Source of the DNA: GCA-016700035 sp964454845
GTDB taxonomy: Bacteria; Patescibacteriota; Saccharimonadia; CAILAD01; GCA-016700035
NCBI GenBank assembly: GCA_964454845.1
Contig: CAYVVS010000001.1
Span: 100,691 to 164,690 of the forward strand
DNA: 64,000 nt
Direction: 5' to 3'
In this document: positions 43,901 to 51,703 of the stretch, piece by piece
How positions within the stretch are numbered: position 1 is the first letter of the stretch
Layout: every line of letters begins with the position of its first letter
Made by a program: the position numbers and the translations under genes
The notes under the pieces: model-generated
The model's database searches: none
Told to the model about the DNA's origin: nothing
What the model saw: only the letters and a program-made list of their open reading frames with translations

Positions 43901-45353
43901 CCCGCAGCTTCCCGGTTCCGGAATTGCGAGCTATAAGATTTATCGCTCAACCAATAATGTGAACTTTACAGAAGTAGGAACAACATCAAGTACGAATCTA
44001 AGCTTTATCGATTCTGGCCTCTCGCAGACTGACTACTATTATTATGTGAAAGCTTGTGATGATGCCGATAGTTGCAGTGTGGCAAGTAATACGGAGACCA
44101 AGTATCCAAACGGGCGTTATACTACCCCGGCTCGTTTGACTGACGATACGGATCAACCAAAGATTAGGGATATTGGTACGCGTAAAGCTACTATTTATTG
44201 GTTTACGGATAGGGCAAGTGATTCAAAGATTGCCTATGGCACTGCACCTGGTCAGTACTTCCCAGAAGAGGTCGGGAATTCAACACAGGATTCATCTCAT
44301 GTTGTAAATCTTACAAACTTAGAGCCAGGTAAGACGTATTACTATGTGGCTCGTTGGACTGACGAAGATGGGAATACGGGCATTTCCCAGGAGAGGGCGT
44401 TTACAACACTGCCGGCACCAACTGTGCGGGAAGTTTCAGCTTCAAACCTTACAATAAGCTCTGCTGCTGTTAATTTTACAACTGAAAATGCATACAAGGC
44501 TAATGTATACTTCGGTACCAGCGATGCTTTTGGGGGCGTGAAGAGCATAAATACATCAATTTCTTCATCAAGCTACAGCTTGAGCTTGAATGATTTGCAA
44601 GATGGTCAAAAATATTTCTACAAAATAAGCACCGTAGATGCGGATGGCTATGAATATCAGGGTGATATATACAGTTTTACTACTCCAGCTCGTCCAAAAA
44701 TTACGAATTTGCGCTTTGAGACGGTAGAGGGTGAGCCGAGCAGTACCCAAAAAATTGTATGGACAACCAATGTGGCCACTACAAGTGAAGTGGTGTATGG
44801 GTTGGTTGGGGGAGAGCAATCTGAAGCTGTGAGCTCCACTCTGGTGACGGAACACGAAGTGATAGTTCGTGGTTTGGCGGACAACGCTGATTATGAGTTG
44901 GTTGCGCGTTCCCGCGACGCTGCCGGTAACCTCGCGGTTTCTGATAAACAGTTCTTTCAAACAGCCGAAGATACACGCGCGCCAAAAGTCTCAGAATTTA
45001 AGGTTGAGACGGATATCCGTGGAACTGGTGGAGAGGCACGTGGGCAGATAATTGTATCGTGGCGCACAGATGAGCCGGCTACTAGCCAAGTGGCGTTTGC
45101 TAAGGGGCGTACAACAGAGCTCAGTAACCGTTCCTCGCAGGATACACGCTTAACTACTGAGCATGTCGTGGTCGTGTCTGACCTTACTACTTCAAGTATC
45201 TATCAAGTGCAGGCAGTGTCGGCTGATAAGGCCGGTAACGAGTCGTTTTCCGATGCTCAAACAGCAATTATTGGTCGCGGTACTGAAAATATCTTCAGTA
45301 TCATCTTTAATGCGCTGCAAGCTATCTTTGGCTTTGGGGATACGAATTTATGA
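40905..45353 (+). CDS. Large DUF2341/fibronectin-type surface protein
   Basis: A 1482-residue protein. A basic cytoplasmic stretch of about 100 residues precedes a membrane or signal segment (about 103-122, then 'NVARAF'). A DUF2341-type domain follows (about 183-275, 'YNQDVPYW'-like strand and 'YMYYGNAAA'), then a lectin-like beta region, Ig/FN3-like modules, an FN3 (about 975-1060) and three purple-acid-phosphatase-N/FN3-like repeats ('KIAYGTAPGQY', 'YKANVYFGTSDAF', 'TSEVVYGLVGGE'). The ATG is about 18 nt after the predicted start of TATAGT (40874-40879). It heads a four-gene operon with ABC export genes, divergent from the giant sensor. ATG 40920 is an alternative start. Confidence 0.85.
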   Translation: MRKKVMTKSKKQIPQKSTRLVDAVRQSSVAVRKNSQSFEAIQHKTRLGVVYIAVKDFVRRAPENLKVGVSRAGRSRQRILGKIAARLPKIALPQFQASNRLKSVVASTSLVVMMVLMFFNMGVHNVARAFDTLNQSDWSGGQGISPVNQYEEKDGNVVTATAGQLSLSGGASAWCSTANCNTNWTRRKVLVPRGGINDTDMTYAQVQLTVEYENEMKSDFSDLRFTNRYSNQDVPYWVMRKTDGVSATVFLKIQLSSGGVDSHTYMYYGNAAATSLSSKGGVFDLYDSYDTGSLQGNYFDIDGADGEIDGLGGKLTRLDYGISHPGPFSRDRTRVYEADLKLDLSSYTCGDSAGVGSIEIGFQGGTAELYFDMPANCDSNGKYWRVSGATNGSESVNFPDSTAYHFTSNIYVRLRLVAYQDGGHAYFFSRDNGETYTAFPGVNTGINSDNFPTEYYLSNGNAVTTYRHVVAYQGLLDRSTSLNFDASVEEYVNGRVGGFTSVEYDLGSDRTFFGDLNITYTGTGAVGVYISGSDTPGGTLDSISMYVSCPFVKNTTAISSDCLPAGSRYVRYYLLLSSDAANSLVIQDVSLEYSIDVDSPTIVSGVQTRRTSNNAVISTGWINETPKFSWNASVDGVDGSGIAGYCLYFGTDSGADLSTTQGLLPTTSPYDTGGLCQYAIQATSLDLSQLTLQSSLTTNTQYHLKIQPFDNAGNLATATTSALGYDTDTPGPYTTAFGPNGYVNSPIQPVNWAKDAPAMVVDDGGSGVAGIKYCVFSYATGDGCSLFGGSPSDFPWYGPARTNSLPNDPIDVYSFSSGGFNLVDDDLARMTDEGLNGVVLLLIDNAGNVAQFGSGGAPVIINVTQQPPSAPQNLQVSPSSNNENAFSFTWAAPATASGPTGQVDYCWTVNVSIASDGSNCNWTGQGITQLAQGAYATQQGSNTLYLMAKDQSQNFSNANVTSVNFTATTVAPGPPQNLELSDVSIRATSSWKIALSWSAPQLPGSGIASYKIYRSTNNVNFTEVGTTSSTNLSFIDSGLSQTDYYYYVKACDDADSCSVASNTETKYPNGRYTTPARLTDDTDQPKIRDIGTRKATIYWFTDRASDSKIAYGTAPGQYFPEEVGNSTQDSSHVVNLTNLEPGKTYYYVARWTDEDGNTGISQERAFTTLPAPTVREVSASNLTISSAAVNFTTENAYKANVYFGTSDAFGGVKSINTSISSSSYSLSLNDLQDGQKYFYKISTVDADGYEYQGDIYSFTTPARPKITNLRFETVEGEPSSTQKIVWTTNVATTSEVVYGLVGGEQSEAVSSTLVTEHEVIVRGLADNADYELVARSRDAAGNLAVSDKQFFQTAEDTRAPKVSEFKVETDIRGTGGEARGQIIVSWRTDEPATSQVAFAKGRTTELSNRSSQDTRLTTEHVVVVSDLTTSSIYQVQAVSADKAGNESFSDAQTAIIGRGTENIFSIIFNALQAIFGFGDTNL

Positions 45354-46153
45354 GTCAGTCTCTTGTTTCTTTCCGCGATGTCTCGCGTGATTTTCGTGCT
45401 ATAGATGGTACGGTGAGTGTTTTGAAGGATATAAATTTTGAGGTAGAACCTGGTAGTTTTACTATTATTTATGGACCTTCTGGTAGTGGTAAGACAACAA
45501 TTTTGAATATGATTTTGGGTCTTTTGCCGCCAACCAAGGGGGATGTCGTGGTGGCCGGGCAAAGCTTGTATGATCTCAATCAAGATGGTCGTGCAAAGTT
45601 TAGGGCCGCACATTATGGTGTGGTGAGCCAAGTGAATAACTGGGTCCTCAGTATGAATGTGCAGGAGAATGTTGCCCTGCCGTTATATCTTTCGGGTACT
45701 CCACGTCATGAAGCACTTAAGAAGGCTGCGGCTAGCATTGAGCGTGTTGGGCTTGCGAAGTATATGCGCTACAATCCGGCAGTGTTGTCAATTGGTCAAC
45801 AACAGCGCATTTCTATGGCGCGAGCTACCGTAAAAACACCGCAACTTTTGATAGCTGACGAGCCGACCGGCAACCTTGATACCACGAATGGCGACATGAT
45901 TATGCAGCTGATGACCAGCTTTAGAAATCATGAAAATACTACAGTGATTTTGGTTACACACAATCTTGATTATCTTTCTTTAAGTAGCCATAGATTATTC
46001 TTAAAAGATGGCGTGCTCTCAATTGATGAGGGCGGCTACCAATCCGAAGAAGAGCGTCGTCGCATGCTGATGACAAGCTTCTTGGAGGTGAATAAGGCGG
46101 CTGAAATACAACCAGCAAAAGTTCCTGTAAAGAGAGGTGGTAAACGTGGCTGA
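45350..46153 (+). CDS. ABC transporter ATP-binding protein (MacB/LolD-like)
   Basis: A 267-residue ATPase. Walker A 'GPSGSGKTT' starts at residue 42, the Q-loop is near 'SQVNNW', Walker B is 'LLIADEP' and the H-loop is 'TVILVTHN'. The signature reads LSIGQ (146-150) instead of LSGGQ. The protein is probably the engine for the permease at 46146. Its ATG overlaps the stop of the large surface-protein gene. The C-terminal 40 residues are a basic tail not usual for LolD. Confidence 0.92.
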   Translation: MSQSLVSFRDVSRDFRAIDGTVSVLKDINFEVEPGSFTIIYGPSGSGKTTILNMILGLLPPTKGDVVVAGQSLYDLNQDGRAKFRAAHYGVVSQVNNWVLSMNVQENVALPLYLSGTPRHEALKKAAASIERVGLAKYMRYNPAVLSIGQQQRISMARATVKTPQLLIADEPTGNLDTTNGDMIMQLMTSFRNHENTTVILVTHNLDYLSLSSHRLFLKDGVLSIDEGGYQSEEERRRMLMTSFLEVNKAAEIQPAKVPVKRGGKRG

Positions 46154-47429
46154 ACGTAAGCGCATGAATGACACGGTGTCCGAAAAAGTGCTTGCACCGC
46201 GTGTGCGTAAACACCATCATTCTGAGCAAGAAGGGGTGATTGCGACGTCGATTTTGGTACGAATGGCTGCTCAAAATCTTTTCTTTAAAAAACTTCGCAC
46301 CACGCTGACTATTTTGGGGGTAGTTATCGGAATTGGCGCAGTTGTATTCTTGCTCTCATTTGGTTATGGCCTTCAGGACCTCGTAAGCCGCCAGGTAGTC
46401 GGGTCAAAATCGGTTAAGAGTATTGATGTGACTAAGCCGCGTTCAGCAGCTATAAAGTTTGATGGCGATAATATTACCCGCATGAAAAATATTGGTTCGG
46501 TTGAGGAAGTAGCGCGGGTTTATACCGAGGCGGCAAAGGTAAAATCTGGCGGCTCGCAAGTTGATTCTGTGGTCTTTGGGGTTGATGCAGAATATCTAGA
46601 TCTCAGTTCAGTTCGCGTTGTTACAGGAAAGTCGTTGCTGGCTGGCGGTGGGACCGATGAGGCACTCGTGAATACTTCGCTGGCTAAGGCTGTAGGCTTA
46701 CCGCAGGGTGATCAGGCGCTTGGTAAGGTGATTAGCCTAAACCTGGATATCGTGCAGGCCGATGGGGTTAAAAAATCGATTCAAAAAGATGTAAAAGTGA
46801 TTGGTCTGGTGGAAGGTAACGCAAGTGCTGAAGCGTTTGTTCGTAGTCAGCTGTTTATCGAGAATGGTGTCCAAGATGCGAGCCAGGTTAAGATACTTAC
46901 GACTGACCGCAGCACAGTCGGGCAAGTGCGAAAAGAAGTTGAAAGCATTGGGTTTGCCACCGCTTCGCCGCTCGACACGCTGGACCAGATTTCACAAGTC
47001 TTTGGTCTCTTACAGATGATCTTTCTTGGGTTTGGCGGCATTGGCATGGTGATTGCTATTTTGGGTATGTTTAACACGCTCACCATCTCACTCTTGGAAC
47101 GCACGCGAGAAATAGGTTTACTGATTGAGTTTGGTGCTCGCCAGAGAGATATAAAACGACTTTTCATTATCGAATCGTTGATGCTTTCTGTATTAGGGGG
47201 CTTCATCGGGCTCGTGAGCGCCTTTATGCTTGGTAGGTTTGCGGATATAGCGATAAGCAGCTTTGCGCGCAGTCGTGGCGTTCAAGAGGCAGTCTCAGCG
47301 TTTATGGTAACCCCTCAGTTGGCAATAACTACACTAGTCTTAAGCGCATTGTTTGGTCTCATCGTTGTATATTTCCCAGCCCGACGAGCATCTCGAATTG
47401 ATCCGATTGACGCGTTGAGGTACGAATAG
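46146..47429 (+). CDS. ABC transporter permease, MacB/FtsX type
   Basis: A 427-residue permease with one membrane segment near residue 55 ('TLTILGVVIGIGAVVFLLSF'), a large extracellular MacB-like domain, and three membrane segments near the C-terminus, ending 'FPARRASRIDPIDALRYE'. I start at GTG 46146 since GAGGTGG lies 5-6 nt upstream; a GTG at 46137 would leave no Shine-Dalgarno room. It overlaps the ATPase gene by 8 nt. It is a full-length paralog of the partial permease at the left edge. It likely transports a protein or lipid connected with its surface-protein neighbours. Confidence 0.92.
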   Translation: MAERKRMNDTVSEKVLAPRVRKHHHSEQEGVIATSILVRMAAQNLFFKKLRTTLTILGVVIGIGAVVFLLSFGYGLQDLVSRQVVGSKSVKSIDVTKPRSAAIKFDGDNITRMKNIGSVEEVARVYTEAAKVKSGGSQVDSVVFGVDAEYLDLSSVRVVTGKSLLAGGGTDEALVNTSLAKAVGLPQGDQALGKVISLNLDIVQADGVKKSIQKDVKVIGLVEGNASAEAFVRSQLFIENGVQDASQVKILTTDRSTVGQVRKEVESIGFATASPLDTLDQISQVFGLLQMIFLGFGGIGMVIAILGMFNTLTISLLERTREIGLLIEFGARQRDIKRLFIIESLMLSVLGGFIGLVSAFMLGRFADIAISSFARSRGVQEAVSAFMVTPQLAITTLVLSALFGLIVVYFPARRASRIDPIDALRYE

Positions 47430-47431
47430 AG

Positions 47432-49675
47432 GTGGCACAAATAGATCCTCGCCACGCTATGAAACTGGGGCTTTACTGCCTAGTGTCTCTTGTGCTGAGT
47501 CTGATAGTCTTTTCGCAGTCTGCGAAGGCCTATGATGGAGAAGTAAATTATATTGGCACAAACACGAATTTAAGTGGGGATGATAACTCTGCCGGGCCAT
47601 TCAATTTGGGGTTTACATTTCGACATTTCGACACGGATTATACGCAAGCTTATATAAACATTAACGGCACTGTTAATTTTGGTACGGCCTATGCCGGCTA
47701 TAGTAATGTGGGCTTGCCGAGTGCAACGCCTGGGCGCTGTGTGTGTGCTTTTTGGGATGATCTCATCACTCAATCTGGCAAGAAGTCTATTTACTACGCA
47801 ACAATAGGCGATGCGCCAAATCGTAAGTTTGTAGCGCAATGGACGAACATGTATTTTTACTCAAATCCAAGCCTACCAATGGGTACGTTCCAGGTTATTT
47901 TGTATGAAGGTAGTAATGATATCCAGATTCAATATCGCGATCTTCTCGGAGGTACTGATTCGCAGGGTACGAGTGCAACAATTGGCATCAATAAGGATGC
48001 GGCAACCGCCTATCAGCATTCCTATAACTCGGCGGGCATCACCCAAGAGCAGGCTATTCGTTATAGCTATACTTCGACTGACACCTATAACGTCAATACG
48101 GCTGCAAGCTACGATCCAGTCTACTTGCTGGGTTCCGATGTCCCGGCTAGTCCCAACCTTATTAATCCTACCAATGGTGTGACGGGGGTTACTACGACAC
48201 CAACTTTCGAGTGGCAGGCCGTAGATTTGGCTACATCTTATCGAGTATTAATTTCTACAGTAAGCAACTTTTCCACTACAGTCGTAAACCAATCGGGGCT
48301 GACTGGAACTAGCTATACGCTTGGTTCTGCTTTGAGCTACAACACTTTGTACTACTGGCGAGTTGAAGCAATTAACAGTAGTGGTTCAAGTTTTTCTGGG
48401 ACTCGCACGTTTACTACTTCCGCTCAACCTAATGCTGCACCTTCAACCCCTACAGGGCTGGGGGCTTCTCTGTTGTTGAGCGGCGGCCGGTTGAACCTCG
48501 CCACACTGATGAATACAGATTTTGCGTTTACACTTTCGGACTCGGACGCAGGTGAGCAGCTTCGTTATAGGATACAGATAGCAAATGATACAGCATTTAG
48601 TGATTTGGTTATTGATTATCGATCTGAGTTTGCTTCGGCGGGTGCGCGCACATTCAATTTTGGTGATAGCGGCACCTATCTTGTGGGGAGTGCAAGCACT
48701 ACGCTTGTGGATGGAGATGAGTATTATTGGCGCGTGAGAGCTGAAGATGACGGAAGCGCTTCATCGAATTATGCGACTGCAACCGTGAGCGGTTCTGCAT
48801 TCACCTACGATATTACGGCTCCTGATGCCCTTGCTAAGCCTACACTTGTCGGGCAAGCACTCATTAGGGGCACACTTGTGAGTTGGGACGCCACGACCGA
48901 TATACATCCGGCCGCGCAAGCTTATAGGTTGGAGTATGCCGCTCAGGCTGACTTTAGTGACGCGCAGGTGGTAACTACCTCGGCTGCAACTGCAAGTCTC
49001 GCTAACCTGACGGCAGGGGAGTGGTTTGTCAGGGTATTCGTTATCGATGCCGCTGGCAACCAGTCATCTGCAAGTCCAACCCTAAGCTTTACGTTGGAGC
49101 CGGCAGTCGAAGGGCCGGTTACGAGTCCGGATACCGTGATTGAGGTTATATCTACACCCCCACCGAAGAGTATCGTACCGAAAACTCTTGTTCCACAAGC
49201 TAATATTTCAACTAGCACTACTCGATCGGTTAACGAAAATCGAGCAGCAGATTCAGCAAAGGTTGTAACAGTACGTATCGTTGTGAGAGATCAAAACGGT
49301 AGTCCTTTACAGGGCGCAGTTGTGACACTATATTCAACGCCGCGTACTGCGATCACGGATGATAGGGGTGTTGCCGTATTCGAGAGTATGCCAGTAGGGC
49401 AGCATACCGCCGTCGTGAGTTACGCTGGCCAAGTTGTACGCCAGTCAGTAAAGCTTGAATCAAGTATGGTTACATCTAGTGCTGAGGCGGCGGTGGATCT
49501 AGCTGTGGAAGTACCTGCGGTACTAGGTGTAGAGCCTATCCGTGCTCAGTCTCTTCGGCTGCAAGGAAGCCCCCACTTTATTATTGAGCTTATGCTGATT
49601 ACGGGCCTTTCATTGTTATTTATTCTCGTCGTTGAAAAACGCTCCAGTAATAAGCTGAGTAGTAAGACGAAGTGA
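47432..49675 (+). CDS. Secreted nidogen/FN3-like surface protein with C-terminal anchor
   Basis: A 747-residue protein. An N-terminal signal segment ('LGLYCLVSLVLSLIVFSQSAKA') is followed by a nidogen-like domain (about 50-205, 'FNGTVNFG'-like strands and 'RCVCAFWDDLI'), FN3-like modules (about 235-330 and on to 555), a linker, a carboxypeptidase-regulatory-like domain (about 613-680, 'DQNGSPLQGAVVTLYSTP') and a C-terminal membrane segment (about 716-735) with a basic tail. The GTG at 47432 is 2 nt after the permease stop; ATG 47459, just before the signal segment, is an alternative. It is the last gene of the export operon. Confidence 0.83.
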   Translation: MAQIDPRHAMKLGLYCLVSLVLSLIVFSQSAKAYDGEVNYIGTNTNLSGDDNSAGPFNLGFTFRHFDTDYTQAYININGTVNFGTAYAGYSNVGLPSATPGRCVCAFWDDLITQSGKKSIYYATIGDAPNRKFVAQWTNMYFYSNPSLPMGTFQVILYEGSNDIQIQYRDLLGGTDSQGTSATIGINKDAATAYQHSYNSAGITQEQAIRYSYTSTDTYNVNTAASYDPVYLLGSDVPASPNLINPTNGVTGVTTTPTFEWQAVDLATSYRVLISTVSNFSTTVVNQSGLTGTSYTLGSALSYNTLYYWRVEAINSSGSSFSGTRTFTTSAQPNAAPSTPTGLGASLLLSGGRLNLATLMNTDFAFTLSDSDAGEQLRYRIQIANDTAFSDLVIDYRSEFASAGARTFNFGDSGTYLVGSASTTLVDGDEYYWRVRAEDDGSASSNYATATVSGSAFTYDITAPDALAKPTLVGQALIRGTLVSWDATTDIHPAAQAYRLEYAAQADFSDAQVVTTSAATASLANLTAGEWFVRVFVIDAAGNQSSASPTLSFTLEPAVEGPVTSPDTVIEVISTPPPKSIVPKTLVPQANISTSTTRSVNENRAADSAKVVTVRIVVRDQNGSPLQGAVVTLYSTPRTAITDDRGVAVFESMPVGQHTAVVSYAGQVVRQSVKLESSMVTSSAEAAVDLAVEVPAVLGVEPIRAQSLRLQGSPHFIIELMLITGLSLLFILVVEKRSSNKLSSKTK

Positions 49676-49854
49676 GCGGCTGATCGCTTAGTCGCACAAT
49701 TCTAGTTAGTATAAAATGTTAAAGTTTTTTGGAGCCGGCAGGCCCTTTTTATTTTGGTCCCGCTATGTGTTTATGCGTGTTTGTCGGCCAACACAAAGCT
49801 TGAGGGGTGGTACGAGGGGATTTATTAGTTGCATAAATTTCGTCAAAAAAGAAA

Positions 49855-49891
49855 CCAGGTTAGGGTGGTTGTGGGGACCGTCCTAACCTGG
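49855..49891. repeat. Inverted repeat in the 49676-50030 gap
   Basis: CCAGGTTAGG (49855-49864) and CCTAACCTGG (49882-49891) form a perfect 10-bp stem with a 17-nt loop that can pair further internally. It could belong to a small RNA or a 3' structure. The remaining sequence of this 355-nt gap holds a weak GC hairpin plus T-run near 49732-49750 and no supportable ORF. Confidence 0.5.
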
Positions 49892-49979
49892 AGAAGTGTC
49901 TTGTGTGTTTGTTTTTGAGTAATATATGTGTGCAGCAGCACTACACCGATAATACGGCTTATGCATAACCTTTGTCAAC

Positions 49980-50009
49980 AAAAAAGTTGTGGATAACCAC
50001 AACTTTTTT
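49980..50009. terminator. Bidirectional terminator before the aldolase gene
   Basis: AAAAAAGTTGTGG and CCACAACTTTTTT form a perfect 13-bp stem with an ATAA loop. A- and T-runs at its ends allow termination in both directions; it lies 21 nt beyond the aldolase stop on the minus strand. Confidence 0.85.
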
Positions 50010-50030
50010 ACACGAACATGCGTTTACAGG

Positions 50031-51074
50031 TTAGCTATCCTGGGTGGCGCTGACAAAGTTATCTGTTGGGCCCGCTTCGGTGGCCTTGAACTGGCCATGT
50101 CGAGCCTCGGCGCAGGCTTTAGTGAGTTCAAAATAGATTTTCTGAGCCTGACTTGCATTTTCATTTTTACCGGCCCACGCTTTCATGGCTGGGTCTTGCA
50201 CGGCACGTGAGAATGAGAAGGTTATCGGCCATGGCTGTTTGCCTGCGGCGCCAATGGCCTGCAGGTTGTCGCGAGCTTGTTCGGGGGTTTGTCCGCCGGA
50301 GAGGAATACGATGCCACCCATTGTGCCTGGAATCGCCTCGTTCAGAACGGCTAGGGTATGTTCGGCAACCTCGGCCGGTGTTGACTCGGCCCCAGACTGC
50401 TTGCCAGCTAGCACCATGCTGGTTTTTACGATGCAGCCTGTGAGGTCGACGCGGTAGGCCTTAAGCATCTGCACGAGTAGCTTGAGAATGTCTGCTGTTA
50501 CTTCGTGGGCCCTTGAGAGGTCTTGAGGACCATCGTATAGCACTTCTGGTTCTACAATGGGTACAATGCCGGCTGACTGGCATAACGTGGCGTAGCGGGC
50601 CATTGTGTGCAAATTAGCATGCATCGCGCCCTGGGTTGGGGTAGTGTCGGAAGTAGGGAAGGCAGCGCGCCATTTTGCAAAGCGCGCGCCAAGGGCGTAA
50701 TACTCCTTTAGCCGATCAGCTAGCCCGTCTAGACCTTCTGTGATTGTTTCACCGGTGAAGTTATCAAGATCTACCAATCCTTTATCTACCTTAATACCAG
50801 GCAGGATTCCTTTACTCTGGAGGTATTGAGGAAACGGAGTGCCATCGTCTGTGGCTTGGCGGATGGTCTCGTCATAAAAAATAACGCCCGAAAGGTATTC
50901 TTCGATTCCTGGTGCGGTCATCAGCATTTGTCGGTACTGTCGGCGTGTTTCGTCTGTGCACGGAATACCGAGCGTGTCGAAGCGCTTTTGTGCACTCTTG
51001 CTACTTTCGTCGGCGGCCAGGAGGCCTTTTTTGTCTGCAAATAGTGCTTGCACGGTGTCTTGAAGCTGTCCCAT
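50031..51074 (-). CDS. Fructose-bisphosphate aldolase, class I
   Basis: Cleaves fructose-1,6-bisphosphate through a Schiff base. Family residues are present: 'GLLAADES' (Asp), 'FAKWRAAFPT' (Lys), 'VEPEVLYDG' (Glu), and the Schiff-base lysine in 'GCIVKTSMVLAGKQSG', followed by 'FLSGGQTPEQA'. The 347 residues match the eukaryote-like class I family. ATG 51074 has AAAGGA 8 nt upstream. It is a single gene between two non-coding gaps, with a bidirectional terminator just past its stop. Confidence 0.95.
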   Translation of the reverse strand: MGQLQDTVQALFADKKGLLAADESSKSAQKRFDTLGIPCTDETRRQYRQMLMTAPGIEEYLSGVIFYDETIRQATDDGTPFPQYLQSKGILPGIKVDKGLVDLDNFTGETITEGLDGLADRLKEYYALGARFAKWRAAFPTSDTTPTQGAMHANLHTMARYATLCQSAGIVPIVEPEVLYDGPQDLSRAHEVTADILKLLVQMLKAYRVDLTGCIVKTSMVLAGKQSGAESTPAEVAEHTLAVLNEAIPGTMGGIVFLSGGQTPEQARDNLQAIGAAGKQPWPITFSFSRAVQDPAMKAWAGKNENASQAQKIYFELTKACAEARHGQFKATEAGPTDNFVSATQDS

Positions 51075-51195
51075 ATATGTTCCTTTACCTTATTGTCTCT
51101 ATTCTACCGAGGCCAGTAAAAGGGGTCAAACAGCTTATGGTTACTTCGAGAAAAATATACAATATTTACATATATACAATGCTAGAGCATAGATA

Positions 51196-51651
51196 TTATG
51201 TATTTAAGCGACGCTTTGCTTCAAGGGCGGCATCAATTTTCATGGTCTTCTTGCGCGACGCTTCACGTTTGTCGTAATGCTTCTTACCTCGACCGAGGGC
51301 AATCTCTACTTTAATGAGGCCGTGCTCCAAGCCAACCGCAACCGGCACCACGGCTAGACCGGCGCCCCGTTTTTCGGATTCAAGATTGTCGATTTGTTTG
51401 CGATGTAAGAGAAGTTTTCGAGAGCGGGTGGGATCATGCTCTTTCAGATTGGCGGCGTGGCTATACCTTCGTATGTGGGCATTCACCAGATAGGCTTCGT
51501 GATTTTGGAAGTGCACAAAACTGCCCTTCAGGCTAATTTGCCCAGCGCGAACGCTTTTTACTTCATGGCCTAATAGGGAGATTCCAGCCGTGATACGCTC
51601 AATAATTTCGTAGTCATGAAAAGCACGACGATTTTTGGCAATAACTTTCAT
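51196..51651 (-). CDS. smpB: SsrA-binding protein SmpB
   Basis: A 151-residue protein binding tmRNA and the stalled ribosome. Diagnostic segments are 'NRRAFHDYEIIERITAGISLLGHEVKS' and 'GLIKVEIALGRGKKHYDKR', with a basic C-terminal tail that reaches the decoding centre. It is divergent from argS with only 52 nt between the start codons. Confidence 0.97.
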   Translation of the reverse strand: MKVIAKNRRAFHDYEIIERITAGISLLGHEVKSVRAGQISLKGSFVHFQNHEAYLVNAHIRRYSHAANLKEHDPTRSRKLLLHRKQIDNLESEKRGAGLAVVPVAVGLEHGLIKVEIALGRGKKHYDKREASRKKTMKIDAALEAKRRLNT

Positions 51652-51703
51652 GCCTCTAGTATACCTGGTTTGTGGGTAATCTATCAGATATAATGAGGGA
51701 GAT

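Noticed and set aside
49986..49996. DnaA-box-like TGTGGATAA suggesting a replication origin
   Set aside because: It is a single copy inside the stem-loop of a clear terminator. No dnaA, dnaN or cluster of boxes is nearby.
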